In this document: positions 26,030 through 34,480 of the stretch, in pieces
Layout: each line of letters opens with the position of its first letter
Position numbering within the stretch: the stretch's first letter is position 1
NCBI RefSeq assembly: GCF_002155425.1
Contig: NZ_MUYG01000010.1
Span: forward strand, 186,001 to 250,000
Direction: 5' to 3'
Origin: Erythrobacter donghaensis
Lineage (GTDB): Bacteria > Pseudomonadota > Alphaproteobacteria > Sphingomonadales > Sphingomonadaceae
DNA length: 64,000 nt
Notes under the pieces: generated by a model
Seen by the model: only the letters and a program-made list of their open reading frames with translations
What the model was told of the DNA's origin: nothing
Databases searched by the model: none
Made by a program: the position numbers and the translations under genes

Positions 26030-26503
26030 ATGTTCGACGAACCCGGTTTCTCGATGGATGACGAGCTGGACCCGGACGCAACCTTGCTGGAAACCTTCGT
26101 CTATTGCAGCCGCGCCGCCGAGGGTGTCGATGCCGATGAGGTCAGCCGTCTTGTCGCGTTCTCTCAAGCTCGCAATGTCGCCCGCGGCATTACCGGCGTG
26201 CTGGTCTTCGGCAGCGGCGTGTTCTTCCAATGGATCGAAGGGCCGCCTGCCGAGGTGCGAACGCTGATCGCCAATCTGCATGGCGACACGCGGCATTTCG
26301 ATATCGTCACGCTCGACCAGAGCGTCGATATGCGGGAGCGCCTCTATCCGCATTGGGACATGGAGCCGGTCGAGGCCGATGACCTGCGCGAAGTGCTGGA
26401 AAGCGCGCTCGAGAGCGCCGAGGACGACAGCAATGTCGCAGCGCTGCAACGCATTCTGGGACAGCTCGCATCGGGGCCGTTCCCGTCGATCGGGCGCAGC
26501 TGA
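26030..26503 (+). CDS. BLUF-domain blue-light photoreceptor
   Basis: A 157-residue single-domain BLUF protein that binds FAD. Residues needed for photochemistry match AppA: Tyr25 (AppA Y21), Asn49 (N45), Gln67 in FFQWIEG (Q63), and Trp109/Met111 in HWDM. The C-terminal 40 residues are a Glu/Ala-rich helical cap with no output enzyme, so it probably signals by protein contact. It stands alone; GGAGGC-A-GCCTCC lies at 25988-26000, 30 bases before its ATG. A hairpin terminator follows. Confidence 0.92.
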   Translation: MFDEPGFSMDDELDPDATLLETFVYCSRAAEGVDADEVSRLVAFSQARNVARGITGVLVFGSGVFFQWIEGPPAEVRTLIANLHGDTRHFDIVTLDQSVDMRERLYPHWDMEPVEADDLREVLESALESAEDDSNVAALQRILGQLASGPFPSIGRS

Positions 26504-26527
26504 CGGGGGCCATGGCCACACCCCATC

Positions 26528-26556
26528 CGTCGCCCCGTGTCTAGCACGGGGCGACG
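26528..26556. terminator. Bidirectional hairpin terminator
   Basis: A perfect 12-bp stem (CGTCGCCCCGTG/CACGGGGCGACG) with a 5-base TCTAG loop sits between the convergent BLUF and oxidoreductase genes. No long T run follows on the plus strand. Confidence 0.7.
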
Positions 26557-26569
26557 ACGGTGGGACAAA

Positions 26570-27679
26570 TCACCCCCAGGGCGTGACCAGATATTTCTCG
26601 CCGGTCTTCATCTGGCGGTAGTCGCAGATTGCGTCCTTCTCCAGCATCTCCTCCAGCGTCACCTTGGCCTTGTAATGCGAGGCGAAGGTGGTGGTGAGGT
26701 TGTCGATCACGCGCTTGCGCATCCGCACCACGGTTTCCATGCCCGCGCGGGCGAGGAACGGGGTGAGCAGCCAGCCCGCCACGCTCCATTGCAGCCCGTA
26801 GGACGGCGTCAGGATCGTCGGCGAGAGGTCGAGACGGCCGTAGATGTACATCTTCTTCTGCTGGTTCGAGCCGTAGCGCGAAAACTCGCTCATCTGGCTT
26901 ACCGCGACCTGCTCCATCGCCTTCAGCACGCCATCGCTCGCCTGCCCGCCGCCGATCGGATCGAAGCCGAGGAAGGCCCCGGTCTCGGCAATCGCGGCGC
27001 GCAGGTCGGCCATGTAGGTCGGGGCCGAGGAGTTCACGACATATTGCGCGCCCTGCGACTTCAGGAGTTCGACGTGGCTCTCGCTGCGCACGATGTTGAC
27101 CAGCTTCATCCCGTCCTCGATGCAGATGCGGTTGAGCATTTGGCCGAGGTTGGAGGCGGCGGCGAGGTGGACGATAGCCGAGTGGCCTTCCATCTTCGCG
27201 GTCTCGACAAAGCCGAGCGCGGTCATCGGGTTGACGAAGCTCGAGGCGCCGACCTCTGCCGAATGGTCGCCCAGCGGCAGGCACATCATCGCATCGGCGA
27301 TGGCATACTGGCTGAAGGCATGGCCCGGAACGCAGGCGACGCGCTGGCCCATCAACGCCTTGGCCATGTCGCCGTCACCCGTGGCGACGACAGTGCCCGC
27401 GCCTTCGTTGCCCGCCGGAAGCCGCTGCCCGTGGCGCGCCTTGTTGCCGGTGAGGAAGGGCTCGGGCATCTCGGCGACGACCTTGCCGGGGGTGTAGTCG
27501 GCAGTGGCGAAATCGGCGGCGCTGGTGAGGATCGCGAGATCGGAAGGGTTGATCGGCGCGGCCTCCATCTTGACCAGCACCTGATTGCCGGTCGGCGCGG
27601 GGAAGGTGCTTTCCGCCACCTCCAGCGTCAGCTTGCCGTCGGCGGTGAGGGTGGTGAAAAGCTGCTTTCCGGTGGTCAT
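26570..27679 (-). CDS. Zinc-type/quinone oxidoreductase-like MDR protein
   Basis: A 369-residue medium-chain dehydrogenase/reductase. It has the GroES-like N-terminal domain (VLVKMEAAPINPSDLAIL) and the Rossmann domain (SAIVHLAAASNLGQML, where AAASNLG replaces the usual GxGxxG). No structural zinc cysteine cluster is visible, which fits the quinone oxidoreductase branch. AAGGA precedes the start. The substrate is unknown. Confidence 0.82.
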   Translation of the reverse strand: MTTGKQLFTTLTADGKLTLEVAESTFPAPTGNQVLVKMEAAPINPSDLAILTSAADFATADYTPGKVVAEMPEPFLTGNKARHGQRLPAGNEGAGTVVATGDGDMAKALMGQRVACVPGHAFSQYAIADAMMCLPLGDHSAEVGASSFVNPMTALGFVETAKMEGHSAIVHLAAASNLGQMLNRICIEDGMKLVNIVRSESHVELLKSQGAQYVVNSSAPTYMADLRAAIAETGAFLGFDPIGGGQASDGVLKAMEQVAVSQMSEFSRYGSNQQKKMYIYGRLDLSPTILTPSYGLQWSVAGWLLTPFLARAGMETVVRMRKRVIDNLTTTFASHYKAKVTLEEMLEKDAICDYRQMKTGEKYLVTPWG

Positions 27680-27751
27680 CCTGCCTGTCCTTCTTGTTGT
27701 TCGAGGTTACGCTACCGCTACGCTCGCAATGACGAGAAGGCTAGGGTGACC

Positions 27752-28504
27752 TTACGTCAGGTCCTGCGGATAGGTCGCCTCGACGAAATAGAGCCCGTGC
27801 GGCGGCGCGTTTAGCCCGAGCGCGCCGCGATCCCGCGCCGCGAGCGCCTCGGCGATGCGGCTCTCGGCCCATGTCCCCGCGCCCACCAGTTTGAGGCAGC
27901 CCACCATGCTCCTCACCTGATGGTGCAGAAAAGAGCGCGCGGCGGCGTGGATATGGATTTCCTCGCCGGCACGCTCGACCCGCAGCTCGTCGAGCGATTT
28001 CACCGGATCGGCGGCCTGACAATGGACCGAACGGAAAGTGGTGAAGTCATGCCGCCCCACCAGCGCCTGCGCGGCGCGGTGCATCGCGTCTGCATCGAGC
28101 GGCTGGGGCACGTGCCACGCCTTGTCGCGCAGCAGCGTCAGCGGGGCGCGGCGATTGACGATGCGGTAGAGATAGCGCCGCCCGGTGCAGGAAAAGCGCG
28201 CGTGCCAATCATCCGGCACCACCTCGCAGGCCGTCACCGCGATGGGATCGGGGCGCAGCTGCGCGTTGAGCGCGGCGGCGAGGCGGAAGGGGTCGAAGGG
28301 TTTCTCCACATCGACATGACTGCGCATCGCCAGCGCATGGACGCCCGCATCGGTGCGCCCGGCCGAATGCATCACAACGCGCTCGCCCGTGATCCGGTGC
28401 AGCGCATCCTCGATGGATTGCTGCACGCTCGGCCCGTGGCTCTGGCGTTGCAGCCCGAAGAAGGGCGTGCCGTCGAATTCGAGCGTGAGGGCAAAGCGGG
28501 TCAT
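27752..28504 (-). CDS. truA: tRNA pseudouridine(38-40) synthase
   Basis: A 250-residue TruA. The catalytic aspartate is D52 in [14 protein letters not shown]. Other family blocks are [18 protein letters not shown] at the N-terminus and [19 protein letters not shown]. It modifies the anticodon stem-loop. It lies downstream of fmt with a lipoprotein gene between them; fmt-truA is a common pairing. Confidence 0.96.
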   Translation of the reverse strand: MTRFALTLEFDGTPFFGLQRQSHGPSVQQSIEDALHRITGERVVMHSAGRTDAGVHALAMRSHVDVEKPFDPFRLAAALNAQLRPDPIAVTACEVVPDDWHARFSCTGRRYLYRIVNRRAPLTLLRDKAWHVPQPLDADAMHRAAQALVGRHDFTTFRSVHCQAADPVKSLDELRVERAGEEIHIHAAARSFLHHQVRSMVGCLKLVGAGTWAESRIAEALAARDRGALGLNAPPHGLYFVEATYPQDLT

Positions 28505-28540
28505 CGGTAAGGCGCGGCAGCAAGGGACATGCCGCCGCCC

Positions 28541-29029
28541 TTAGTCGATGACGATACCTTCGGGAAGCGGCGAGGCGGTGCAGATCGCCTGACTGATCTC
28601 GACCCCGCGCGTGGCAGTCGTCACCGCGCGCTCCATCGTCATGCTGTCGAGATCGACCAGCAATTGATTGACCACGCCGTTGCCGTTGCGGCTGTAGGAG
28701 CCGATCTTGTCGCCCTGCCACCCCATCGCGCAATCGGGCTGTCCGGGATCGCACAGGTCGCGGGCATAGTTGCGGAACGAGGAATAGCTCTTCAACCCGC
28801 CAGCGTAGATGATGAAGAAATGCCGCGTGGTGTTGCCCGCCGCCGTCTTGCTGACGCATTCGATATACTGGTCTTCGGGCGGGTTGCTGCGGGTGGGCGA
28901 CAGGCTGGTGGTGGTCACCGAAATGGCCCCGCCGCCGCTCGGCGCGCTGGTTGCGGGCTCGCCCTGCTGGGTTTGTCCGCAGGATGCCAGGGCCATCACG
29001 CACAGGCCCGCCAGAGTGATCGATCGCAT
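28541..29029 (-). CDS. Hypothetical lipoprotein between fmt and truA
   Basis: A 162-residue protein with a lipobox (ALASC, Cys17) and a Ser/Thr/Gly linker. The body has several cysteines (IECVS, RDLCDPGQPDCAMGW, QAICTAS) that could form disulfides in the periplasm. The ATG at 29029 starts a good signal peptide; longer readings run into fmt. I recognise no family. Confidence 0.7.
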   Translation of the reverse strand: MRSITLAGLCVMALASCGQTQQGEPATSAPSGGGAISVTTTSLSPTRSNPPEDQYIECVSKTAAGNTTRHFFIIYAGGLKSYSSFRNYARDLCDPGQPDCAMGWQGDKIGSYSRNGNGVVNQLLVDLDSMTMERAVTTATRGVEISQAICTASPLPEGIVID

Positions 29030-29102
29030 TGCCGCGCCCCCCTTTACTTCGACGGGGCGGTGATCCCATCCGCCGCGATCGGGGTCAATGGGGGGAGGGC
29101 GG

Positions 29103-30008
29103 CTATGGGATGACAATGCCTGTTAGTACCGGGTTCCCGCGCAGAAAATCGCCGCGCGCCATCGCCGGCTTGCCTGCGCGCTGGAGCCTGACCGGCCGGA
29201 TCGCGCCCGTGCCGCAGGCGATGGCTAAGTCGTTGTCGAGCACGGTGCCCGGTGCACCCTTGCCCTCGACTACCTCGGCGAGCAGCAGCTTCACGCGCTC
29301 GCCTTCCAGCTCGAACCACGCGCCGGGGAAGGGGGCGAGGCCGCGCACCTTGCGCTCAATCACCTCGGCGGGCTGCGCCCAGTCGATCCTGGCCTCGGCC
29401 TTGTCGATCTTGGGGGCGGAGATCGCCGCGCTGTCATCCTGCGGCTCGGGCGGGAAGGCGGCGAGGTCGGCCAGCACCTCCACCATCGCCGCCGCGCCCA
29501 CCGCACCCAGTTCCTCGAACAGCTCGCCCGTGGTCTTGCGCCCGATCGGCACGGTCACTGTGTGGAGCATCGGCCCGGTATCCAGCCCCGCTTCCATCTG
29601 CATGATCGTGACGCCCGTCTCGGCGTCGCCCGCCATCACCGCGCGGTGGATCGGCGCCGCCCCGCGCCAGCGCGGCAGCAGGCTGGCGTGGATGTTGAGG
29701 CAGCCGTGGCGGGGCGCGTCCAGCACCGGCTGCGGCAGAATCAGGCCATAGGCTGCAACCACCGCAACATCGGCCTGCAAGGCGGCGAGTTCCGCCTGCT
29801 CGGCCTTGCCCTTCAAAGACTTGGGGCTTCGCACCGGCACCCCCAGCCGCTCGGCTTCGATCTGCACGGGGGAGGGCATCAGCTTCTTCCCCCGCCCCGC
29901 CGGACGCGGCGGCTGGGTGTAGACGCAAGCGACGTCGTACCCCGCCTCGTGCAGCGCCCGTAGCGCCGGCACCGCGAAATCGGGCGTTCCCATGAAGATG
30001 ATGCGCAC
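29103..30008 (-). CDS. fmt: Methionyl-tRNA formyltransferase
   Basis: A 301-residue enzyme that formylates initiator Met-tRNA using 10-formyl-THF. The N-terminus reads [11 protein letters not shown]; the catalytic block is [20 protein letters not shown], and D in [12 protein letters not shown] completes the site. The C-terminal OB-like domain is present. It is divergent from recR, with the def gene beyond. The gap to recR is almost filled by a repeat. Confidence 0.97.
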   Translation of the reverse strand: MRIIFMGTPDFAVPALRALHEAGYDVACVYTQPPRPAGRGKKLMPSPVQIEAERLGVPVRSPKSLKGKAEQAELAALQADVAVVAAYGLILPQPVLDAPRHGCLNIHASLLPRWRGAAPIHRAVMAGDAETGVTIMQMEAGLDTGPMLHTVTVPIGRKTTGELFEELGAVGAAAMVEVLADLAAFPPEPQDDSAAISAPKIDKAEARIDWAQPAEVIERKVRGLAPFPGAWFELEGERVKLLLAEVVEGKGAPGTVLDNDLAIACGTGAIRPVRLQRAGKPAMARGDFLRGNPVLTGIVIP

Positions 30009-30019
30009 TAGATAACGTC

Positions 30020-30106
30020 CGTTCGCCCTGAGCCTGTCGAAGGGCCGTCCTTACTTTCGACCACGGAAAAGAAAAGAGCAGCCCTTCGACAAGCTCAGGG
30101 CGAACG
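30020..30106. repeat. 26-bp-armed inverted repeat between fmt and recR
   Basis: Arms at 30020-30045 and 30081-30106 are reverse complements with one mismatch (CGTTCGCCCTGAGC at one end, GCTCAGGGCGAACG at the other), around a 35-base A-rich centre. This resembles a widespread intergenic repeat family. It takes 87 of the 112 bases between the divergent fmt and recR starts. Confidence 0.8.
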
Positions 30107-30120
30107 GTTAGGAGAGAGGC

Positions 30121-30717
30121 ATGGCATCGCAAGAGATCGAAGCTCTGAGTTCCGCGCTGGCCCGGCTGCCAGGCCTCGGCCCGCGTTCGGCGCGGCGCGC
30201 GGTGCTGTGGCTGGTCAAGCACCGCGAGTCTGCACTCCCCGCGCTGCTTGAGGCACTGGCGGGCGTCGCCGAGACGCTGGTCGAATGCCAGACCTGCGGC
30301 AATGTCGACACGCGCGACCCTTGCGCCATCTGCGCCGACCCGCGCCGCGACGCGCGGTCCTTGTGCGTGGTGGAGGAAGTCTCCGACGTCTGGGCACTCG
30401 ACCGTTCGCGGCTTTTTCCCGGACGCTACCACGTTCTCGGCGGCAGGCTTTCGGCGCTCGACGGCATCGGCCCCGACAATCTCAACATCGCCAGCCTGCT
30501 CGCCCGGGTGGAGGGCGGCGCGGTAGACGAAGTGGTGCTCGCGATGAATGCCACGCTCGAAGGCCAGACCACCGCGCACTACATCGCCGAGCGCCTCGAA
30601 GCTCACCCGGTGCGCGTCACGCAGCTTGCGCATGGGTTGCCGGTGGGAGGAGAGCTCGACTATCTCGACGAGGGCACGCTGGCGCAGGCCCTGCGGGCAA
30701 GGCGGCCTGTTCAATAG
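30121..30717 (+). CDS. recR: Recombination mediator RecR
   Basis: A 198-residue RecR that works with RecO and RecF to load RecA on gaps. The helix-hairpin-helix [15 protein letters not shown] is at about 16-30, the zinc finger uses Cys56, 59, 68 and 71, and a Toprim domain follows ([14 protein letters not shown]). It ends just before a paired-palindrome repeat and def. Confidence 0.96.
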   Translation: MASQEIEALSSALARLPGLGPRSARRAVLWLVKHRESALPALLEALAGVAETLVECQTCGNVDTRDPCAICADPRRDARSLCVVEEVSDVWALDRSRLFPGRYHVLGGRLSALDGIGPDNLNIASLLARVEGGAVDEVVLAMNATLEGQTTAHYIAERLEAHPVRVTQLAHGLPVGGELDYLDEGTLAQALRARRPVQ

Positions 30718-30721
30718 CGAG

Positions 30722-30789
30722 GTGAGTCCCCGCGTAGGCGGGGACCTCTTTCGTTTTGGCCTGAGGTCCCCGCCTGCGCGGGGACTCAC
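30722..30789. repeat. Paired palindromic repeat between recR and def (family A)
   Basis: Two palindromes of the CCCCGCG..GGCGGGG type in head-to-head orientation, separated by about 13 bases. The second shares 28 identical bases (30760-30787) with 6161-6188. The whole 68-base unit is an imperfect inverted repeat (GTGAGTCCCC at one end, GGGGACTCAC at the other). Confidence 0.75.
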
Positions 30790-30818
30790 TTGAGGTTTTG
30801 GCTCGCGCGCACTAAATC
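30790..30818 (+). promoter_or_regulatory. Candidate promoter of def, predicting a leaderless transcript
   Basis: TTGAGG (30790-30795), a 17-bp spacer and TAAATC (30813-30818) sit right at the end of the repeat. The def ATG at 30825 is 7 bases after the -10, with no Shine-Dalgarno sequence, so the mRNA would begin at or near the start codon. Confidence 0.4.
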
Positions 30819-30824
30819 GCATGC

Positions 30825-31397
30825 ATGGCTATCCGCGAAATCCTTGAAGTGCCGGACCCCCGGCTGAAAACCATCTCGACCCCGGTCGAACCGCACGAGT
30901 TCGGCGACGATCTGCGCACGCTTGTCGAAGACATGTTCGAGACGATGTATGATGCCCCCGGCATCGGCCTCGCCGCGATCCAGGTCGGCGTGCCCAAGCG
31001 GGTGCTGGTGATCGACCTCCAGCCCGACGATCCCGACGCGCCGCCGGTGGAATGCTCGCACGACGGCCACAAGCACACGCACCCCGCCACGAAGAAGGAA
31101 CCGCGGGTGTTCATCAACCCCGTGATCCTCGATCCGGCGGACGAGCTTTCGACCTATCAGGAAGGCTGCCTCTCGGTCCCCGAGATCTACGCCGATGTCG
31201 ATCGCCCGGCGACCTGCCGCGTGCGCTATCAGGATCTGGACGGCAACACCCACGAGGAAGCGCTCGAAGGGCTGATGGCGACCTGCCTGCAGCACGAGAT
31301 GGACCACCTCGAAGGCATTCTCTTCATCGACCACCTTTCGCGCCTCAAACGCGCGATGGTGCTGAAGAAGCTCGAGAAAATCCGCCGGGCGGCGTAG
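30825..31397 (+). CDS. def: Peptide deformylase
   Basis: A 190-residue metalloenzyme removing the N-formyl group from nascent proteins. All three motifs are present: GIGLA (46-50 region), EGCLS with metal ligand Cys115, and QHEMDHLEG with His157, Glu158 and His161. A His-rich insertion (about 68-92, HDGHKHTH) lengthens the loop before FINP. It stands near fmt, which adds the same formyl group. Confidence 0.96.
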   Translation: MAIREILEVPDPRLKTISTPVEPHEFGDDLRTLVEDMFETMYDAPGIGLAAIQVGVPKRVLVIDLQPDDPDAPPVECSHDGHKHTHPATKKEPRVFINPVILDPADELSTYQEGCLSVPEIYADVDRPATCRVRYQDLDGNTHEEALEGLMATCLQHEMDHLEGILFIDHLSRLKRAMVLKKLEKIRRAA

Positions 31398-31401
31398 CGG
31401 C

Positions 31402-31749
31402 ATGATCGCCGAGATCGCAGATTGGGTGGGGACCGCACTGCCGATCCTGCTGCTCTTTCCGCTGGTCTGGCTGGTCGGCGGCTTCCTGCTCGAGTCGATC
31501 GACCCCCGCGACCCGCGCGACGAACCGCCCCGCACGGCTGCGAACGCCCTCGGCGATGCTGCCGCATGGCTGTTCGTGATGGGGTTGTGCAGTTACATGG
31601 TCGTCGGCGAATGGCAGGCGCAGGACCGAAGCTGGTTCTGGCTCGGCTTGCTGTCGTTGGCACTCATTGAAGCGCTGTTCAAGCTCGTCAGCCTGCTGCG
31701 CGAAGCGCGCCGGCTGGCGGCACAGGGAGCGCCCGAGCCCCGGATGTGA
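31402..31749 (+). CDS. Small hypothetical membrane protein downstream of def
   Basis: A 115-residue protein with about three hydrophobic spans (around 8-30, 52-69 and 77-95) and a charged DPRDPRDEPP segment after the first. It starts 5 bases after the def stop, suggesting coupling. I recognise no family. Confidence 0.65.
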   Translation: MIAEIADWVGTALPILLLFPLVWLVGGFLLESIDPRDPRDEPPRTAANALGDAAAWLFVMGLCSYMVVGEWQAQDRSWFWLGLLSLALIEALFKLVSLLREARRLAAQGAPEPRM

Positions 31750-31794
31750 TCGCGGGCTCGTCCGGACCGCTCCCCACCGCACGCCGCAGTCCAG

Positions 31795-32193
31795 TTAGGC
31801 GGCCTGCATCATTCCGTTCAGCGCCTTGAGGCAATCGTCGGCACATTCGCGGCACATCTGCGCGCAGCGGCGACAATGGTCGTTGTCGTGCTTGCTGCAT
31901 TCCTCGATGCACTGTTCGCAGGCCGTGATGCAGGCGCGCAGCTGCGCTTCGATCACGGCGACATTGCCGCCGGTGCGCCGCGTGGCGACGCGGTAGGTCG
32001 CGGTGCAGATGTCGGCGCAATCCATGCAGGTGCGGATGCAGGCGCTCATGTCGCCCTTCTCGGCGGAGCAGGCATCGGCGCAAGAGTTGCAGATCGCGGC
32101 GCAATACATCGCGTGGCGCACCGCCTCGGCCAGCGCTTCGTTGTAGTCGGCACCGACCTGCGGGTGCTCGGCGATCATTTCCTTGATGGACAT
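31795..32193 (-). CDS. Four-helix-bundle cysteine-rich copper-storage-like protein (Csp/DUF326)
   Basis: A 132-residue protein with 17 cysteines in regular CxxxC and CxxCxxxC spacing (31, 35, 38, 42; 52, 56, 59, 63; 88, 92, 95, 99; 107, 110, 114, 117, 121) facing into a helical bundle. This is the Csp copper-storage pattern, in which Cu(I) ions fill the bundle core. No signal peptide is present, so it belongs to the cytosolic (Csp3-like) group. AAGGAG precedes the ATG at 32193. It is divergent from rmuC. Confidence 0.88.
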   Translation of the reverse strand: MSIKEMIAEHPQVGADYNEALAEAVRHAMYCAAICNSCADACSAEKGDMSACIRTCMDCADICTATYRVATRRTGGNVAVIEAQLRACITACEQCIEECSKHDNDHCRRCAQMCRECADDCLKALNGMMQAA

Positions 32194-32265
32194 ATCGATT
32201 CTCCTTGCTGCCCATTCCAAGCGGAGCGCGGCGGCATTGTTCCCCTTTTTGCGCGATTCATGGGC

Positions 32266-32294
32266 TTGGCGGGCGATCATGTTCAGGCTATGTT
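32266..32294 (+). promoter_or_regulatory. Sigma70-like promoter of rmuC
   Basis: TTGGCG (32266-32271), a 17-bp spacer and TATGTT (32289-32294) precede rmuC. The -10 overlaps the LexA box at 32281-32295, and the start codon follows only 6 bases later, so the transcript would be leaderless or nearly so. Confidence 0.5.
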
Positions 32295-32295
32295 C
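32281..32295 (+). promoter_or_regulatory. LexA (SOS) box GTTC-N7-GTTC upstream of rmuC
   Basis: GTTCAGGCTATGTTC matches the alphaproteobacterial LexA consensus exactly and lies 5 bases before the rmuC start codon, overlapping the predicted -10. Confidence 0.72.
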
Positions 32296-32300
32296 CGCCG

Positions 32301-33743
32301 ATGACCGATCTTGTCCTGCCGCTCGCCATCCTTCTTATCGGGCTCGCCCTCGGCATGGCCGCGGGCTGGTTTTTCGGCGCGCGCCCGCTTGCCGATTTGC
32401 GCCAGCGGCTCGCCGATGCCGAGCGCTCAGGGGGTGAGCGCGAGGCCGAGTTCAAGCGCGCCGTTGCCGAGCTGGGCGAGGCGCGGATCGAGGTCGCGAC
32501 GCTGGGCGAGCGCGCCGCGCGGGCGGACGGGTTGGCGCAGCAGCTCGATGCCGCGCGTGAGGAAAATTCCCGCTTCCGCGCCGAGCGTGCCGCTTTCGAG
32601 GAGCAGAAGCGGCTGCTGGAAGAATCGCGCGCAAACCTGCTCAAGGAATTCGAGAACACCGGCGCACAGGTGTTGAATCGCGCGCAGGAGGCTTTCCTCA
32701 AGCGCGCCGAGGAACGGCTCGGCCATTCCGAAAAGGCGAGCGAGGAGAAGCTGAAGGCGCTGCTTTCGCCGGTGGGCGAGAAGCTGGCGAATTACGAGCG
32801 GCAGGTCGCCGATCTGGAAGCCAAGCGCACCGATGCCTTCGGGCAGCTGGCGGGTCTGATCCAGTCGATGAAGGAAGGGCAGGAACAGGTGCGGCGCGAG
32901 GCGCAGCGGCTGGGCAATTCGCTCACCAACGCCCCCAAGGCGCGCGGGCGCTGGGGGGAGCGGGCGCTGCAGAACCTGCTTGAACAATGCGGGCTGGCGC
33001 AGCACACCGACTTCATCATGGAGCACTCGATCGACACCGAAGAGGGCCGGCTGCGCCCCGATGCGATCATCAATGTGCCCGGCCAGAAGAAGCTGGTGAT
33101 CGATTCCAAGGTCTCGCTCAACGCCTATCAGGCCGCCTTCGAGGCCGATGACGACGCGGTGCGCAAGCAGCAGATGGAGCTTCACGCGAAGTCGATGCGC
33201 AACCACGTGCAGACGCTGGGCGCGAAAAGCTACCAGAGCCAGTTCGAGGAAGCGCCCGATTACGTCATCATGTTCGTCCCCGGCGAACATTTCGTCACCG
33301 CGGCGCTCGAAGCCGATCCGACGTTGTGGGATTTCGCTTTCGAGCGCCGGGTGCTGCTGGCGACGCCGACCAACCTCGTCGCGATTGCGCGCACCGTGGC
33401 GCAGGTCTGGCGGCAGGACGGGTTGGCGAAGGAAGCGCAGGCCATCGGCCGGATGGGGGCGGAACTCTATGATCGCCTCGCGACCGCCGCCGAGCACCTG
33501 AAGCGCGTGGGCGGCGGGCTTGAGAGCGCGGTCAACAATTACAACAAGTTCGTCGGCAGCTTCGAGCGCAATGTGCTGTCCTCTGGGCGGCGGCTGGCGG
33601 AGAAGGGTGTCGAGATCGGCAAGCGCGAGATCGACGAGGTGCCGCTGGTCGCGAGCGCGCCGCGCTACAATGCCGAAGATGTTGCAGCGCTCGAAGCGCC
33701 TGATATGCTGGACGAAAGCGAGAAGCGCGACGCGGCGGAGTAA
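32301..33743 (+). CDS. rmuC: DNA recombination protein RmuC
   Basis: A 480-residue RmuC-family protein with an N-terminal membrane anchor (about 4-26), a long coiled coil (about 30-215) and the C-terminal nuclease-like RmuC domain (ARGRWGERALQNLLE, PDAIINVPGQKKLVIDSKVSL). RmuC limits inversion at short inverted repeats in E. coli. A LexA box right before the start suggests SOS control. The start at 32301 keeps the membrane anchor. Confidence 0.95.
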   Translation: MTDLVLPLAILLIGLALGMAAGWFFGARPLADLRQRLADAERSGGEREAEFKRAVAELGEARIEVATLGERAARADGLAQQLDAAREENSRFRAERAAFEEQKRLLEESRANLLKEFENTGAQVLNRAQEAFLKRAEERLGHSEKASEEKLKALLSPVGEKLANYERQVADLEAKRTDAFGQLAGLIQSMKEGQEQVRREAQRLGNSLTNAPKARGRWGERALQNLLEQCGLAQHTDFIMEHSIDTEEGRLRPDAIINVPGQKKLVIDSKVSLNAYQAAFEADDDAVRKQQMELHAKSMRNHVQTLGAKSYQSQFEEAPDYVIMFVPGEHFVTAALEADPTLWDFAFERRVLLATPTNLVAIARTVAQVWRQDGLAKEAQAIGRMGAELYDRLATAAEHLKRVGGGLESAVNNYNKFVGSFERNVLSSGRRLAEKGVEIGKREIDEVPLVASAPRYNAEDVAALEAPDMLDESEKRDAAE

Positions 33744-33748
33744 GGCGG

Positions 33749-34267
33749 ATGAATGACGGCGGTGCGGGCTGGCATTTGGCCCAGATCAACATCGGCAAGA
33801 TGGTCGCGCCAAAGGGCGCTCCGGTTGTGCAGCCGTTCTTCGATGCGCTCGACCGGATCAACGCCATCGCTGATGGCCTCCCCGGTTTCGTCTGGCGGCT
33901 TCAGAGCGACAGCGGCGACGCCACCGACTTCGAAGTCGCCGCCGCTGATCCGCTGCTGCTGGTCAACATGTCCGTGTGGCAAGACGCCGAGAGCCTGTTC
34001 GATTTCGTCTACCGCTCGGCTCACACCCCCGAAATGGCGCGGCGGCGCGAGTATTTCCATCGTTTCGAGGGTGCCTATCAGGCCTTGTGGTGGGTGCCCG
34101 CGGGCCACCGTCCGAGCATCGACGAGGGCCTGTCGCGCCTGTGGATGCTCGACCGCTACGGCCCGACCCCGCAGAGCTTCACCTTCAAGGCGCGCTTCCC
34201 CAAGCCGGGCGAGGGGACGCCGCCAGTCGATATGAAGCCCGATCCGTGGTGCATCGGCAACGTGTGA
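33749..34267 (+). CDS. DUF3291-family protein
   Basis: A 172-residue protein of the DUF3291 (dimeric alpha/beta-barrel) type: HLAQINIGKMVAP at the N-terminus, the SVWQDAESLFDFVYRSAHTPEM core, and ALWWVPAGHRPSIDEGLSRL. The role is unknown. It starts 5 bases after rmuC and is likely cotranscribed with it, so it may also be damage-inducible. Confidence 0.85.
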   Translation: MNDGGAGWHLAQINIGKMVAPKGAPVVQPFFDALDRINAIADGLPGFVWRLQSDSGDATDFEVAAADPLLLVNMSVWQDAESLFDFVYRSAHTPEMARRREYFHRFEGAYQALWWVPAGHRPSIDEGLSRLWMLDRYGPTPQSFTFKARFPKPGEGTPPVDMKPDPWCIGNV

Positions 34268-34480
34268 GGCCGGACTTTCCTACTCGCGCTTGGCGGGCCA
34301 TCACATGGCCCGCTCTTTCGCATCGTCCGCCCCGACGTCCGCCCCCGACCTCCGTGTTCGCGCTGGCAGAAGAGGCCTCGTTACCCTGTCCGTCCGCTTT
34401 TCAAATTACGGATCAAATAATTGAATTCATGTGATAATATGATCAGGATTGAAGCGGACACTGTGTCACCTTTGTAACGC
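34268..34480. other. AT-rich gap between convergent genes
   Basis: This 213-base stretch has an AT-rich core at about 34400-34445 (TCAAATAATTGAATTCATG region), unlike the GC-rich surroundings. It contains GACAC-T-GTGTC (34457-34467) followed by TGTCACCTTTGTAAC, which resembles the repeat at 39-54. No convincing ORF, tRNA or terminator is visible. Confidence 0.5.

Noticed and set aside
34400..34445. AT-rich patch as a possible replication origin
   Set aside because: No DnaA-box cluster, no 13-mer repeats, and too short. One AT-rich patch is not evidence of an origin.
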